A DNA stretch of 64,000 bases from Acanthosepion lycidas (GCA_963932145.1 OZ010573.1:87299826-87363825), one strand, 5' to 3'. Counted from the stretch's first letter, positions 21,424 to 32,050 are shown. Numbers and translations are program-made. The notes: generated by a model not told the origin, from the sequence alone.

Positions 21424-21640
21424 GTTGATATTTTGGTTAGTTTAATGGCATGGTAATAGAGAGTTCAATTCCTGAGCTGGGTAGTACGAATATACTCAGA
21501 GACAGTTAAAATTGCTCTAGAGCATAATGCAAATAATCTACTGCTGTATATTGAATACATGATTTAATTTAAAATTCCCTGAAGAATACCTAGATCAACA
21601 GTCTCCGGAGATCACAATCGGCCGAAGGATATTAGTTCAA
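21424..21640 (+). mobile_element. Probable tRNA-derived SINE
   Basis: GGTTAGTTTAATGGCATGGT followed about 20 bp later by GAGTTCAATTCCTGAGC resembles a polymerase III A/B-box pair, followed by a body with CTCAGAGACAGTT and CCGAAGGATATTAG. No second copy in the window, so family membership is inferred from the head only. Confidence 0.45.
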
Positions 21641-22680
21641 CTTTAACGAAATTAAATGATTTTATTTGTTTGTTTAACGGCATATCAACTTATTTTCTTG
21701 GGAGCTAACAGCTTTTATGAATAACATATATTAAAGACAGTATTTTCTGAAGAAAAAATTCGATGAAATATAATTAAATTTTCATATTTTTAGAATTTTA
21801 AATTGAATAAAATATTTTAAAATTAATTTTCATTGTGATAATTCTTAGCAAATATTGTTATTAAGTAAAACTATATTTACTAAACATATATTGTCAAACA
21901 GATTACAATCTGATGATCCAAATACTTTTAAAAGAATTTTTTTGTTCTTTTTGTATGTGTGATTAGGTGCAGGATTTCTGAAGTATGGATGTACAAACCG
22001 ATAAATCTATCATTAAAAGGTCACGTGTTTTAAGGGTTGTTTCCCTTATAAACTTTATCCTTTTCTCCACCATATATAATTATGAACACGTTCGGCTTTT
22101 AATAATTCGATTAACACGTCAGAAAAAGAAGACCCCCATAGATAAGAAATCTGTGTATACAACATTTTAAGCTCTAAGGAAGTGATATTCGTTTCAAATC
22201 GGATTAATTTAACTTTAAAATTGCTAATTTTCCTGCAATAACGTTTCATAAATTTCTTATGAATTTCTTATTTTTGCAAGATTTTGAAATCCCAGAATGA
22301 AATGTTATTTACAAATGTGTCAAAATTTTACTGAAAAGAAAATTCTGATCAATACAATTTATGTTTGAAATACATATTACTTTGCTTACTCGCTATAGTA
22401 AATATTAAATCCTTTCGATTTCAATTAAAGCTAAAATTTAAAGCTTCAAGAAAGATTTTACATTTTTTAAAATTCATTTTAAACATTAAGTATACTAAAT
22501 TAATGGAGTAATCTATTTTTATTTATTCCTCTCTGTTTAAACTGGCGGAGCTGTACTCAAATATTTCTTTGGATTTTCCTCATGTATCATTGATACAAAT
22601 ATTGCATTCATTACATCAATATACATTTGACGTTGAAATAGGTGTTAAAGCAAAATTATTTGAACTGCCTATTTCTTGCA
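21641..22680. other. AT-rich stretch with a repeat E 5' fragment
   Basis: About 21,660-21,700 (TTTAACGGCATATCAACTTA) matches the 5' conserved block of repeat E (TTTAGCCGCATATCAAC), suggesting a third, decayed copy whose right end I cannot place. The remainder to 22,680 is very AT-rich without recognised content. Confidence 0.45.
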
Positions 22681-23359
22681 TTTGGTTTTCAGTTGTAGTT
22701 GGCTAGAATATAATTAAGAGATTACATTGCCGGAAGTGAGTCAAAAACGTCCACGTTAGTTGCTAAGGGAGATCTGCGTAACGGGTGTTTAGAAATGGAA
22801 GGCAACATGTTGTTTGTATACAGCTGGATGACAACCGATCGGATTAAACTCTTGCACCAGCTCCAAAGCCAGCTGATATATAATTATGCATGATAACACC
22901 GGGGTATTTAAATGCTTCAGTTTGCCGGAAAAAGCACCGAGCAGAAAGAAGTGTAATTAAATACACTGCCGATGTAAACGGACCGAGATGGAACAAAGGA
23001 CAAGAAACAAAAAAAAGATATGCATGTGAAACTGAGGCTTGAATACAGCTGAATTAAGCAGATCATTGTCTGGAATTATCTGCCTTCATTAAAATAATTA
23101 CCTCGATGTGCGTTTCCGATTTTTCATGTTTATTGTACCATTATTCGGACGCTCTGATGTCTAAATTCATACGAGTTATCAAAGGCAAAAGAGAAGAACA
23201 AATGTATGTATACGTTTTAAGATACGTAACAAAATGGAAATGAAAAACAAACGCTGATTGCCTATTGTATAGAATTATACACCAGCATATGTTATCTATG
23301 CGAATTTAGGAAAACAAAAATATCAAACCTGAATAAATACATTCTGTATAGCAGTTGAT
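22681..23359. other. Repeat-free moderate-GC stretch
   Basis: Balanced composition, with no copy elsewhere in the window and no coding frame. 22,870-22,890 contains GATATATAATTATGCATGAT, with TAATTA and ATGCAT cores of the kind homeodomain and POU factors bind. It could be an ordinary single-copy spacer or a regulatory element; the sequence alone cannot tell. Confidence 0.3.
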
Positions 23360-23369
23360 ATTCACCCCA

Positions 23370-23500
23370 TCCATCTAGGTACTGGCTAAGCTCGACGTTG
23401 CTTAACTTCGGTGATCGTACGGGAAATGGTGTTTCAACGTGAAGAAGTTCACCGTAAAACTACTTCAGTCGTCAACGAGACCCCGATGGCTGCCCTAAAA
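23370..23500 (-). mobile_element. 5S rRNA-derived SINE head
   Basis: On plus, GTACTGGCTAAGCTCGACGT, then GCTTAACTTCGGTGATCGTA, then TTTCAACGTGAAGAAGTTCA, is the reverse complement of the first half of animal 5S rRNA (order of 5S blocks: CCACGTTGAA, CACCGG, GATCACCGAAGTTAAGCAAC, GTTAGTAC). It covers about 85 nt of 5S. It is diverged, and two more copies of the same half occur at 39.8 and 41.4 kb, so it is a retroposed family rather than a 5S gene. Confidence 0.8.
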
Positions 23501-23984
23501 TGTGTCTCACTTCAGGTTTTATCAGTTCCCCTTATTCTGTGTGACACGCCACTTTAGGAAGTGGGCGATCATGTCTATCCTAAACATCCTATTCTTTGTA
23601 TATACTGATAAGCCTTCTGTTTTAAATACTTATTGGAACCTAAAGCTTTTATTACTCAATAATAGCTCACCGAATGAAAAAATAAAAAATAAATATCCTA
23701 CGTCACGCGTTTTGACCATGGGAAAAAAAAATCTTCAGATAAATAACTTGTTTTGTGGATAAATTCTTACATATATTGGTGGCAAGAAATACAGCAATCG
23801 AGTGTTTCTATAAAACAGTGAGAAACATTGAAGATAGAGGAAAAACAGTTCTCTTTAAAATTAAATGTTGAAATTCATGGACTCTGCTGTACATAGATTC
23901 ATAACTGTTGTAGCATGCCTGACGATAATTGATATGTCCACATTTACATAAATGAAGTAAATAATACTGTATGTTGGTCTAGAA
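23501..23984. other. Unassigned stretch
   Basis: An 86-codon frame (23,502-23,762) is unrecognised. Nothing else seen. Confidence 0.5.
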
Positions 23985-24412
23985 TTGATCGAACTCTCTG
24001 CCTCCGTGCAGGGAGGATCCCCAGACTAGCCTGTGTCGAGGGGCGGAATCTCGTCTCGGGAGGCAGCTGTCCAATCCCGTTTTATACGGGGTCTACTGGG
24101 AATTTTTGGCCGAGAATAATGGCTCGGATACCTCACATTAAATTTGGCCTTGTGCCGCATCTGACCCCGTGGGGCGGTAGGTAGGTATCCTAGAGTTGGA
24201 GATTCGTCTCCAGCTCTGCGGGTCAAACTCTCTGCCTCCCCAGACGAGGCTTTGTCGAAGGATAAAGTCTCGTCTCGGGAAACAGCTACCTGACCCTGTT
24301 TTATACGTGATCTACGGGGAATTTTTGGCCCCATATTCAATTCGGCCTTCTGTCACATCTGACCGCGTGAAGCAGTTGGTAGATATCCAGCAGTTGGAGA
24401 TTCATTGTAGAA
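23985..24412 (+). mobile_element. Repeat H, two tandem diverged units
   Basis: Two units of about 220 bp begin near 23,992 and 24,226, each starting with the block AACTCTCTGCCTCC and ending with a CACATTAAATTTGGCCTTGT-type tail. The hairpin arms are partly lost compared with 17.7 kb (CCCGTTTTATACGGGG and TTTTTGGCCGAGAATAATGG remain), so these units are older or have lost structural constraint. A 104-codon minus frame runs through both. Confidence 0.75.
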
Positions 24413-24424
24413 TACACTTGACTC

Positions 24425-24472
24425 ACTTCTAGCAGTTGACTACTTTATTTACGCGCCGCTGGCGAATTTCTA
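24425..24472 (+). repeat. Repeat G fragment abutting Helitron copy 1
   Basis: ACTACTTTATTTACGCGCCG followed by CTGGCGAATTTCTA matches the CGCCGCTGGCGAGTATT region of repeat G. It ends exactly where the Helitron begins; copy 3 at 53.7 kb also has G immediately upstream. Confidence 0.6.
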
Positions 24473-24487
24473 TCAATAAAAGGCAGG

Positions 24488-24529
<42 letters not shown>

Positions 24530-25255
24530 CAAATGCACGGCCGCAATTTTCGACGGATCTGTACCAAAATTTACATGCACATGCTCCAAGTTAGCGGGAA
24601 GGCCAAGACCGACATTGCATTTCCCAACTCCCATTGATAGTGGAAATAATCGATTCTTTCATGCTTCTACAGCAGTTTCCATTTAGTTTGCGGCCATTTT
24701 GTACTGGCCAGAGTGAGAGCATATAGCTGGCTGCCACGAATAGGCAGGAAGATTCTACTGGCCTGCGTGAGAGCACACAGCTGACTGACACAAATGTTAA
24801 CTAGCATGCTAGCATGCAAAAAATCGATAGCTGCATTCGTCACAAGTGGGAAAAATTTAAATGTGCATGACACTTTGCACCAATTGGCTTATTCGCTTGC
24901 TTAAACTCAACGTTGATTCTGATTCCGCAGGGTTGGGTGTTATAAAGCATTTGTTGTTAACATTCTTTTTTCATTCGGTTTTTCCAGTCACGAGTCCTTT
25001 TTTAAAGCTGATCGTTTTGTGTTCATTTTGTTTAGTTCTTTTTTCGTAACAGATTTAATGTTTAGTATAGAGCTTAGAAAAAATTCGCATTGTGAGATAG
25101 GCAAGAAGTAAGGCATTTTGCAACATCAGCACGGCAAAGGGCACTCCTTTAAAGGCAAGGAAGGGCAAAAATATTTTAAGTCAAGTGATAGCGATTTCTG
25201 TATGAGTCGTACAATTTTTGAATCAAGCACGGGTAACGCCGGGCCATGCTGCTAG
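24473..25255 (+). mobile_element. Non-autonomous Helitron, copy 1
   Basis: 783 bp. The 5' terminus TCAATAAAAGGCAGGATG (consensus TCTATAAAAGGCAGG) is preceded by A; the 3' terminus is GCACGG-GTAACG-CCGGGC, then CATGCTG, then CTAG, followed by T. This is Helitron architecture: 5' TC, a subterminal hairpin (six pairs with one A/G mismatch), a 7-nt spacer, CTRR, and insertion between A and T without target duplication. A (GT)n run lies just inside the 5' end. No Rep/helicase is encoded. Confidence 0.9.
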
Positions 25256-26075
25256 TCTTATATATACTGTTCGTCTCCTAAGTATTATCATTCATTACCA
25301 ACCTTCGTTTGATTATTTTATTTAGTATGCTACAACAAGAACCGATACGATCTCATTCAGTTTTCTATCGTTCTTGTTTCATATTAATCACGGTTGTTAA
25401 ATATCCGCCATTAAAAAAAACTAGTTTGTCAGGAAAGGAGTTTTGCTGTATGAACTTGAACGTAAATTTACCGCAGAAGCCTACGAAATTAGTGCTCTTT
25501 CAATACAATTCTGCTGGTTGAATTACTTTCACATTTAGTTAAATGTGAGGTCTTTCACTCTAAATTCTGGTTAGACTTATTACGATGAACGAGCAATTCA
25601 TTTAATGCATCGTTTTTTAAAGATCCCTTTTGTGTTCATATACTATTTTAATTATTGAATTATGGCGATATCTGTCAGCACAGTTACGTTTGTTCTGTAA
25701 ATGTGTATAGAAACGGCAGCGATATCTAAGAAATATGGACTTTTAAATCTCAAATTAATAGCCACGTTTCGAGTTCAACCTGTTAAACATTTCAGAAGAT
25801 TGATTTAACGGATATAAGGAAATGTCTAATACTGTAATAGACTACAGATGAGACAACGCTAGTAACTACCAACATACTTGACAAGTACTACTGAACATGA
25901 AAGAAAACCACTGAAGTGCCTGAACGACGGTAACTTCGATGCAATTCTGATAGCATGAAGATGCGGGCATTGTCCAGAACTTCATAGCTAGGATCCGCTA
26001 TGCCACATACCCACAGTCCACAGTAAATGTGTAAAGAAACGGCAGCGATATCTAAGAAATATGGACTTTTGACGT
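25256..26075. repeat. Unassigned stretch with a 48-bp direct repeat
   Basis: 25,698-25,745 and 26,023-26,070 are nearly identical (one mismatch; core GAAACGGCAGCGATATCTAA), separated by 277 bp, with unrelated sequence on either side of each. The interval has no recognised coding or mobile sequence. Confidence 0.7.
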
Positions 26076-26127
26076 TATATTCGTTACGAAAACAGTTTCC
26101 ATTTTTTCTTAAAATAATTGCCGTTGC

Positions 26128-26290
26128 AAGATTTGCAGACGTTCTGTAATAAACTTTGCGCGCATTCTATAATAATAAATTTTGCACACATTCTGTAATG
26201 ACCTTTGTGCACATTCTGTAATAATAAGCTTTGACAACATTCTCTAATAATAAACTTGGTGCACAATCTGTAATTATAATTTCTAATTAC
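26128..26290. repeat. Minisatellite, period about 32-37 bp
   Basis: Five degenerate units of the type ATTCTGTAATAATAAACTTT, each followed by GCACAC-like sequence. The 60-codon minus frame across it is a repetitive by-product. Confidence 0.8.
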
Positions 26291-27360
26291 AACTTAATAT
26301 TACATGGAATTTCCGTAACGTAGTTAATAATTTGAAATTTTTTTAAAAAGATTGTTCAAACTTATTAAAAATATAAAAAAAATTCCGTAAATTTGACTTA
26401 CAGAATACTATAATCCATACGAAATAATCAACATAGTTTTGCAAATATTATCGTGAAACACTTAATTTTTTTCTACAAAAATGTAGACAAATTTCTCTTG
26501 TCTTGTGTAGCTACCATTCTAAGAGCAGTACATATCTGAATTCATTAGCATAGAGCATGCAACGGAAGACCACTCCATTCTCTTTCATGAAATGGAAAAT
26601 TTCATTAAAAAAAAAAGACTAATTTAAAACCAACCTAATTCAAGAAGAGAATGAAACACCGTTACAATTGATTACAAAGAAGCATTCGAAGGATATGAAA
26701 GAAACGATAAAAATAATATATAGTGATGAGCTCCATTCTTTAGTTCCATCAATTCAGACATTTACAGCTCGGACAGACCATGCAATTTTCACAGTTGTAA
26801 ATTATACTCAATATCTCTGTGTTGCAAATATAAGAAATAAAAGTCCCCCAAATAGCTCCCCCTCCTAAAACTTTTACTTTGTAGAACACTCTTTCGGGGT
26901 TGCTTAACTGAATACTTCATTTGATGTCTTCAAATTATGAGATGTTCTTTATTTTTCCAATTTTTCCACATAATCATCATCTTTTAATACCTTCCCTTCC
27001 ATTCTTTCGTATTTAGGAACTTTAGAACAAACAAGAAGAATCTTGAATCTTCGTCGGTAAGGTGATGAATTTAGAAATTTGTCCCTCCCAATGGAGCATA
27101 TAAAGATATCTCCCGAAACAAAACAAGCTAATTGATATGGGTGCCAGGATAAATGTCAAGCATTACCTCAACCATAGGTATTTAAGTGTCAAATTAAATT
27201 TCGAAATAATTTTCTCATTTTATCGAGATTAAATATTAGATTGTTAAAATGTTCATTCCTTTTTCTTTTTCTGGTGTTCTATGGATAATCTGGAAGAATA
27301 ATCTTTCGCAGAAATTTTTGAAACTATTGTCTAACGTTATTGAAATTTTATTTCAGATTA
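26291..27360. other. AT-rich unassigned stretch
   Basis: No gene or repeat recognised. Confidence 0.5.
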
Positions 27361-27665
27361 GACACCCCTTTGAGATGGAACGCCAAGCAAACAAGAATGG
27401 TCATGTTCGATATATTCGGTTTGCTTTTGATGAAGGCTACAAAGCAGCGCAAGACATTGGTGCCGTGTACGGAGATGACTTTATTACTGATAGAATGGCA
27501 CAGGAATGGTTATCCCGTTACAGCCTGGGAAAATTTGAACTCTCAGAATCTCCGCGTTCTGGTAGACTTTTACGTTTGTGGAGAACCAATAACACGTGCT
27601 AATTAAAGAAGTAGCGTGCCAGACCACTTGGGAATAGACTCAGAAGATGGCGTACTATCATATTA
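27361..27665 (+). pseudogene. Mariner transposase N-terminal relic
   Basis: From about 27,372 the frame reads MERQANKNGHVRYIRFAFDE, then IGAVYGDDFITDRMAQEWL, then SLGKFELSESPRSGR. This is the paired helix-turn-helix DNA-binding domain of mariner transposases, ending at the conserved EDEPRSGRP linker. After about 27,575 reading continues in another frame with LIKEVACQTTWE-like sequence (second HTH, NPRQTTRELAE block), and recognisable homology ends near 27,665. The catalytic domain is absent, so this is a 5' fragment only. Confidence 0.87.
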
Positions 27666-28270
27666 TTGCCGCTAGTCATCTCATCTCAGTGGATAATGTC
27701 CAGAAACACACGTATTGATCGAGGGAATCAAACTACAGCGCTCCTCTATTGTCCGCCAGTTTACTCGCTCGATAATGGACAACTTGTAGATACAAGAAAG
27801 AACTCGTTTAGGAAGTTCTGCTGTACCAACAATACTTTCATGATTTATCCCATTCAGATTACCACATATTTTTTTTTGTTTTGTAGCAATTTGACTGATG
27901 TTTCGTTCAACAACGGTGTGGAGCATAAAGCATGATTTGATGAAATTTTCGATTCAAAAACCACATGATTACTATCTTCGGGGCATTGAGCAATAGGAAT
28001 GTGGCAGCACGTCGTAAAAAATGAAAAGAAATACATTGTTGAATGATCCTTCAGAAATATTAATTAATAATAGGTATTAAATAAAATGTAAAAACGAACG
28101 AATTTATGTAAAAACCTAATATATTAGCTGATTAATTATTTTTTCAGGTTGATAATTCATTTTTTCCACAGTGCAAAAATTGATAAAGCTTTCCATTAGA
28201 GGTATTATATTTTTGCAATGATATATAAGCGAGTTATTCTATATCTAAATCTGATTGAGAATTTAATATG
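27666..28270. other. Unassigned stretch downstream of mariner fragment
   Basis: Contains frames on both strands (27,666-27,935 plus; 27,681-27,926 minus) with no family resemblance. It could be decayed mariner sequence or flank. Confidence 0.4.
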
Positions 28271-28275
28271 GAAAT

Positions 28276-28297
28276 CAAAATAATAATAATAATAATA

Positions 28298-28332
<35 letters not shown>

Positions 28333-28487
28333 AATTATTATCATTATTGTTGATAATAATAATAATAATGAAATTATTATTATTATTGTTGATAATAATA
28401 ATAATAATAATCATAATAATAATGAAATTATTATCATTATTGTTGATAATAATAATAATAATAATGAAATTATTATTATTATTGTTG

Positions 28488-28557
<70 letters not shown>

Positions 28558-28558
28558 T
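28276..28558. repeat. (AAT)n higher-order repeat
   Basis: An AAT/ATT array organised into larger units: GAAATTATTAT, then nATTATTGTTGATAATAAT, repeated four times (starts about 28,331, 28,370, 28,424 and 28,466). Each unit contains an inverted ATT/AAT pair, so the region is palindromic at two scales. Long frames on both strands (poly-N or poly-I) are artefacts. Confidence 0.93.
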
Positions 28559-29590
28559 GATAAAGATTTGTTCATGACAACGATCCATTATTCAAAGCTG
28601 ATATGTCAACCACTATTCGAAAAAGCTAGAACCACATTGATGGCGAATATTGTATTTCACTATTCGTTTCTAAGAGTCGAATAATTAATGCTACCATAAA
28701 TAATCATGGGGAGAAAAAACAAACTATTAATTATGTTGTCTGCTGACAATTCCATTTTTTTTTCTAAAGTCGATATAGAAAAAATAAAATTATGAAAAAA
28801 ATCCAACGTTATAAGTTTTGACCTTCGAAAAGATTTCCTAATTTGATCTGGAAAAATGAAATTAAAACAATATCCCACGTTACATGTTATTTCATAATTT
28901 AAATAAATGCAATATCTTTTAAAGTAATTTCTTTCAAATATATTTTGTGACACCAGAATAGCTATTAAACAAGTATTCTTTATTCTCATTACTGTCATGT
29001 CTATGATTTAATTAATTTATGCGAACTATAAAATAAACCTATAAACATGATGCTTCCAATCTTAGGTCAATTGTAATATCAAGCTGCATATAAGTACATG
29101 CTTAATTTATCCTAGCGGCTAATCCAATAGCTAAGTATGACATGTGAGCTGTAGGTGAATTCGTGGAATATTTGGTGAAGTTAGCTTGGTTAATTTAATG
29201 ATATTTCAACCGTAATCAGGATGTTAACTGACGAATATAATTCTTATCGGACAAGAATCCAAATGAATAAAAATACAGGTACTCTGAGGTTAGATTTACA
29301 CTTGATTCAAACAGATAAATATAGGCAGACAAAGGTAGACAAAGATTCTTGAAGATTCAGTTTTATATCTGAATCTGAATGTATCCACGCTGAAAATGTC
29401 GCCTATTTTGATGGGTGCTTTACATCTCGACAGGAGATATAATAGCATATCCTAAGCTTGTCGTCAGGACAAACATTCGCGTTCTCACCGTCTTAATTTC
29501 TTTTTTTAACAGATTGATTAGAATTTCACAGAAAAGTAAAGACGGAAACACACATACAAAAAATATGCAAAAAAAAAAAAAAAAAGAAAT
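28559..29590. other. AT-rich unassigned stretch
   Basis: The 112-codon minus frame (28,660-28,998) is unrecognised and low complexity. The poly-A run at 29,569-29,585 precedes the next LINE fragment. Confidence 0.45.
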
Positions 29591-29800
29591 GGTAGAGAAA
29601 GAATTCCTTCCAAAAGTAAAGCAAAGTATCAAGAATCAGGAACATTTAGTTAGAAACCAAAAATATACTGAACTGTTATGCAATATCAGTCCTCATATAT
29701 GGAAAGGAATGCTGGACAATCTCAGATGAAGAAGAGACTTGAAGCACATTAGATTGCTTTGGCCATAGATATAACTTGTGTGAGGGGTAGTTGCTCACAG
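29591..29800 (+). pseudogene. LINE-alpha short fragment
   Basis: The plus frame gives EFLPKVKQSIKNQEHLVRNQ, then TELLCNISPHIWKGMLDNLR, matching the KVLRNRxISLETKKRVLNCYVxSVLLYGxECWTIS block of LINE-alpha, followed by DEEET.STLDCF-type sequence. Truncated at both ends. Confidence 0.75.
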
Positions 29801-29879
29801 CACAACAAATTTATACAAACCCAAATCATTAACCTAAAAATGTACTTAAATAGTTTTAACGACATTAAAAGAATGAAAA

Positions 29880-30215
29880 CGTCTCAGTGAGGACCATTTT
29901 TAGTCGAACCTCTGAATTGGCGCTACGGAATCGCAAAATAATGTACCAAACAACAGAAACGAAATAACTTGAATGCTTTTAACTACAGCAACAACGAAAA
30001 TGAATAGCACATGTTACTCGAAGAGAAAATAATGACACAATCAAGATGTTGCAATTCCATGCCGCTTCAAACAAAAGGTTAGAAAGGAAGCCACCATCAA
30101 ACGCGATAACAATTAACAAATATTTTCCTAGAAGATTGCTTTAGTAATATTTTATAAATTTCAATCAACAGTGACTCTGGATGTTCAGTCAATGAATGCC
30201 GAATATTTTCTTATA
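29880..30215 (+). repeat. Repeat J copy 1
   Basis: Shares an ordered series of blocks with 36,170-36,480: GAAGAGAAAATAATGACACA / GAAGAGAAAATCATCACATA; AGATGTTGCAATTCC / AGATGTTCGTATTCC; AAAGGTTAGAAAGGAAGCC / AAGGGTTAGGAAGGAAAAC; and GTCAATGAATGCCGAATAT / GTGAATGAATGCTGAATAT. A dispersed family of unknown class without coding capacity. Confidence 0.65.
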
Positions 30216-30387
30216 AATATTACTAATACCATTGGCATTCAATCACACCCTTGCAAATATAATGCTGCACAATGTCCAGAAAAAAATGATTCTTGAGCAT
30301 AATACGAACCTTTAAAATTTAAGCTTAAAAAGTTGAAAAAAGAGCATATTATATGTGAATAATTACTGTATGTTATGTAACATAATA

Positions 30388-30470
30388 TTAGGTTGTTGCA
30401 AAAATAATGTTGTTTTCTCACATATGTTACTATGTGAGAAAACGACATTATTCTTGCACAAACCCAATAA
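30388..30470. mobile_element. Mariner-derived MITE, copy 2 (variant core)
   Basis: Terminal TTAGGTTGTTGCAAAAATAA and the inverse TTATTCTTGCACAAACCCAA; the core TCTCACATA-TGTTAC-TATGTGAGA differs from the other copies, so it is a second subfamily. TA at both ends. 83 bp. Confidence 0.88.
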
Positions 30471-30483
30471 AAGAGGAAAACAG

Positions 30484-30485
<2 letters not shown>

Positions 30486-30516
<31 letters not shown>

Positions 30517-30560
30517 TAGAGAGAGGGTGAGAGAGAGAGTAGATAGGAAAAGAGAGAGAG
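30486..30560. repeat. (GATA)n / (GA)n compound microsatellite
   Basis: Seven or more GATA units followed by GA-rich sequence. It begins shortly after the right end of MITE copy 2. Confidence 0.92.
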
Positions 30561-30718
30561 GGAGGAGAAGTGAGAGCCAAGAATAGAGAGTAAAGTGCGA
30601 ATAATATTTGCGTTCGCATATCTGGGGTATGTGAAGAGAGAATTAAAGAAAGCAGAGAAACAGTAGTATGATAAGGGAATCATGAAGTATATAGACGCTC
30701 ACGTGGTACAACAAATTA

Positions 30719-30721
<3 letters not shown>

Positions 30722-30772
<51 letters not shown>

Positions 30773-30825
30773 CGCGTGCCCTGACTTATATCTATCTATG
30801 CATGTTTCTACATGCATAGATAGAT
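30722..30825. repeat. (TA)n(GT)n plus a near-ideal hairpin
   Basis: A TA array (30,722-30,761) passes into GTGTGTGTG/GCGCG (to 30,776). At 30,790-30,825 ATCTATCTATGCATGT and ACATGCATAGATAGAT are exact inverses around the 4-nt loop TTCT: a 16-bp perfect stem. Confidence 0.92.
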
Positions 30826-31184
30826 TGAAAACGGAAGCAAAACTACATTAATGCAAACAGATTTTTAAACTCACAAGCATAAGAGAGAATGCCAAAGAGA
30901 GTAGATGCGTGGCTCATAAGAAAAAGAAAAAGTAAATTAGGAACTGTGGCAAAGGGAAATGCCAGAAAGTCATGCATGGATATGTGTATTGATATGACTT
31001 GAGATGTTGACGCGTGAAATTAAAATGCATGGATCCCTATGAGCAAACGCGTGCAGTGCATCGCACGAATAATCATGTAATTTATAGCAGTCGTCATTTT
31101 ACCGTATCTATTCTGCTAGAAATATATCTATTCACTCACGCAAAACGGAGGCAAACAACATTTCACATATATACGCGCAAGTTT
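30826..31184. other. Unassigned stretch
   Basis: Nothing recognised. Confidence 0.5.
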
Positions 31185-31372
31185 TATGGTTACAACGGCA
31201 GCGTTCTGACCATGAGGCTCAGGTTCGATGTCCAGTAGAGGATTTCTTGGTAACATAGGTCTGCGGAGGCTATTCTGGCCTGTGAAAATCATACTACTGA
31301 TCATCCAAAGTATTCTGAGTAAAACTGGGTAGATGCAAGTGTTTCAAACCTGTCAAAGTTAGCACCAATTCC
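31185..31372 (+). mobile_element. tRNA-derived SINE (singleton here)
   Basis: TACAACGGCAGCGTTCTGAC followed by CTCAGGTTCGATGTCCAG, a strong B-box (GGTTCGATGTCC), then a body with GGTCTGCGGAGGCTATTC and GATCATCCAAAG. The A-box part is weak. No other copy in this window. Confidence 0.65.
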
Positions 31373-31666
31373 CGCGTCATTGTGAGCGAGTGTTTGAGCA
31401 GATTCACCATTGTTCAAGCTCTATATCATGCTTGCTTTCCCTCAGAAACTGTAATCGTGACCCGGGATTTTTCAAATATTTCCTCTCATATCAGAAATAT
31501 TCTTTTCCGAAGCCAACAAGCATGGAATACATATTTTTTTTTTATTTAAAAAGAAAAAGCTTAAAACAAAACATTCTGTTATTAAAAGTAAATAAATACA
31601 TAAATTATTCATCAAATTAAAATAAAATTGTAATATATTAATTACAATAAGAAAGAAATTCAGAAA

Positions 31667-31668
<2 letters not shown>
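31373..31668. other. Unassigned AT-rich stretch
   Basis: Nothing recognised apart from A/T-runs. Confidence 0.5.
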
Positions 31669-31708
<40 letters not shown>

Positions 31709-31768
31709 ATTATTTATTTTTAAAGAAAAAAAAAATTTATAACATAAATATGTTATAAAATCACTATA
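31669..31768. repeat. (TA)n array joined to a dispersed AT palindrome
   Basis: The TA array 31,669-31,704 is followed by TAATTATTTATTTTTAAAG, an A-run, TATAACATAAATATGTTATA (internal palindrome) and AAATCACTA. The exact inverse order is found at 51,364-51,475, with the TA array in the corresponding position, so array and palindrome travel as one unit. Confidence 0.8.
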
Positions 31769-32034
31769 TCATATACTTGTATATATATATAGTATATATA
31801 TAGTATATATAGTTTATGCAAAATTAGTTAATCCGTATGGGTAGACCCAAGGAGGATGATATCCGGAGAGCTCAATGTAAATTCAGAGCAAATATGTTTG
31901 AATAAAAACAGACCACTTTAAGGTTCCATGTAATAAATTATTTCATCACAACCCTTTTAAAGGGCTCTGGATCATCAGATTTTACTTCCAAAGGTTGAAA
32001 TGAAAAATGAAAAGAACTTATTTCTTATAATAAA

Positions 32035-32050
32035 AATCTCTTATAATAAA

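Noticed and set aside
23370-23460. 5S rRNA gene
   Set aside because: Only half of 5S is present, it is diverged, and the same half recurs at two other loci in composite repeats; it is SINE-derived.
24492-24686. Conserved small frame inside the Helitron copies as a captured host gene
   Set aside because: Similar frames occur in copies 1, 2 and 4, but the translations show no known domain and the conservation is that of the whole element, including non-coding parts.
26128-26290. CRISPR-like array
   Set aside because: Units of about 32-37 bp are contiguous and degenerate, without conserved repeats separated by unique spacers; it is a minisatellite.
28205-28684. Frames of 127-138 codons rich in N and I on opposite strands
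   Set aside because: They translate the AAT/ATT array and have no non-repeat core.
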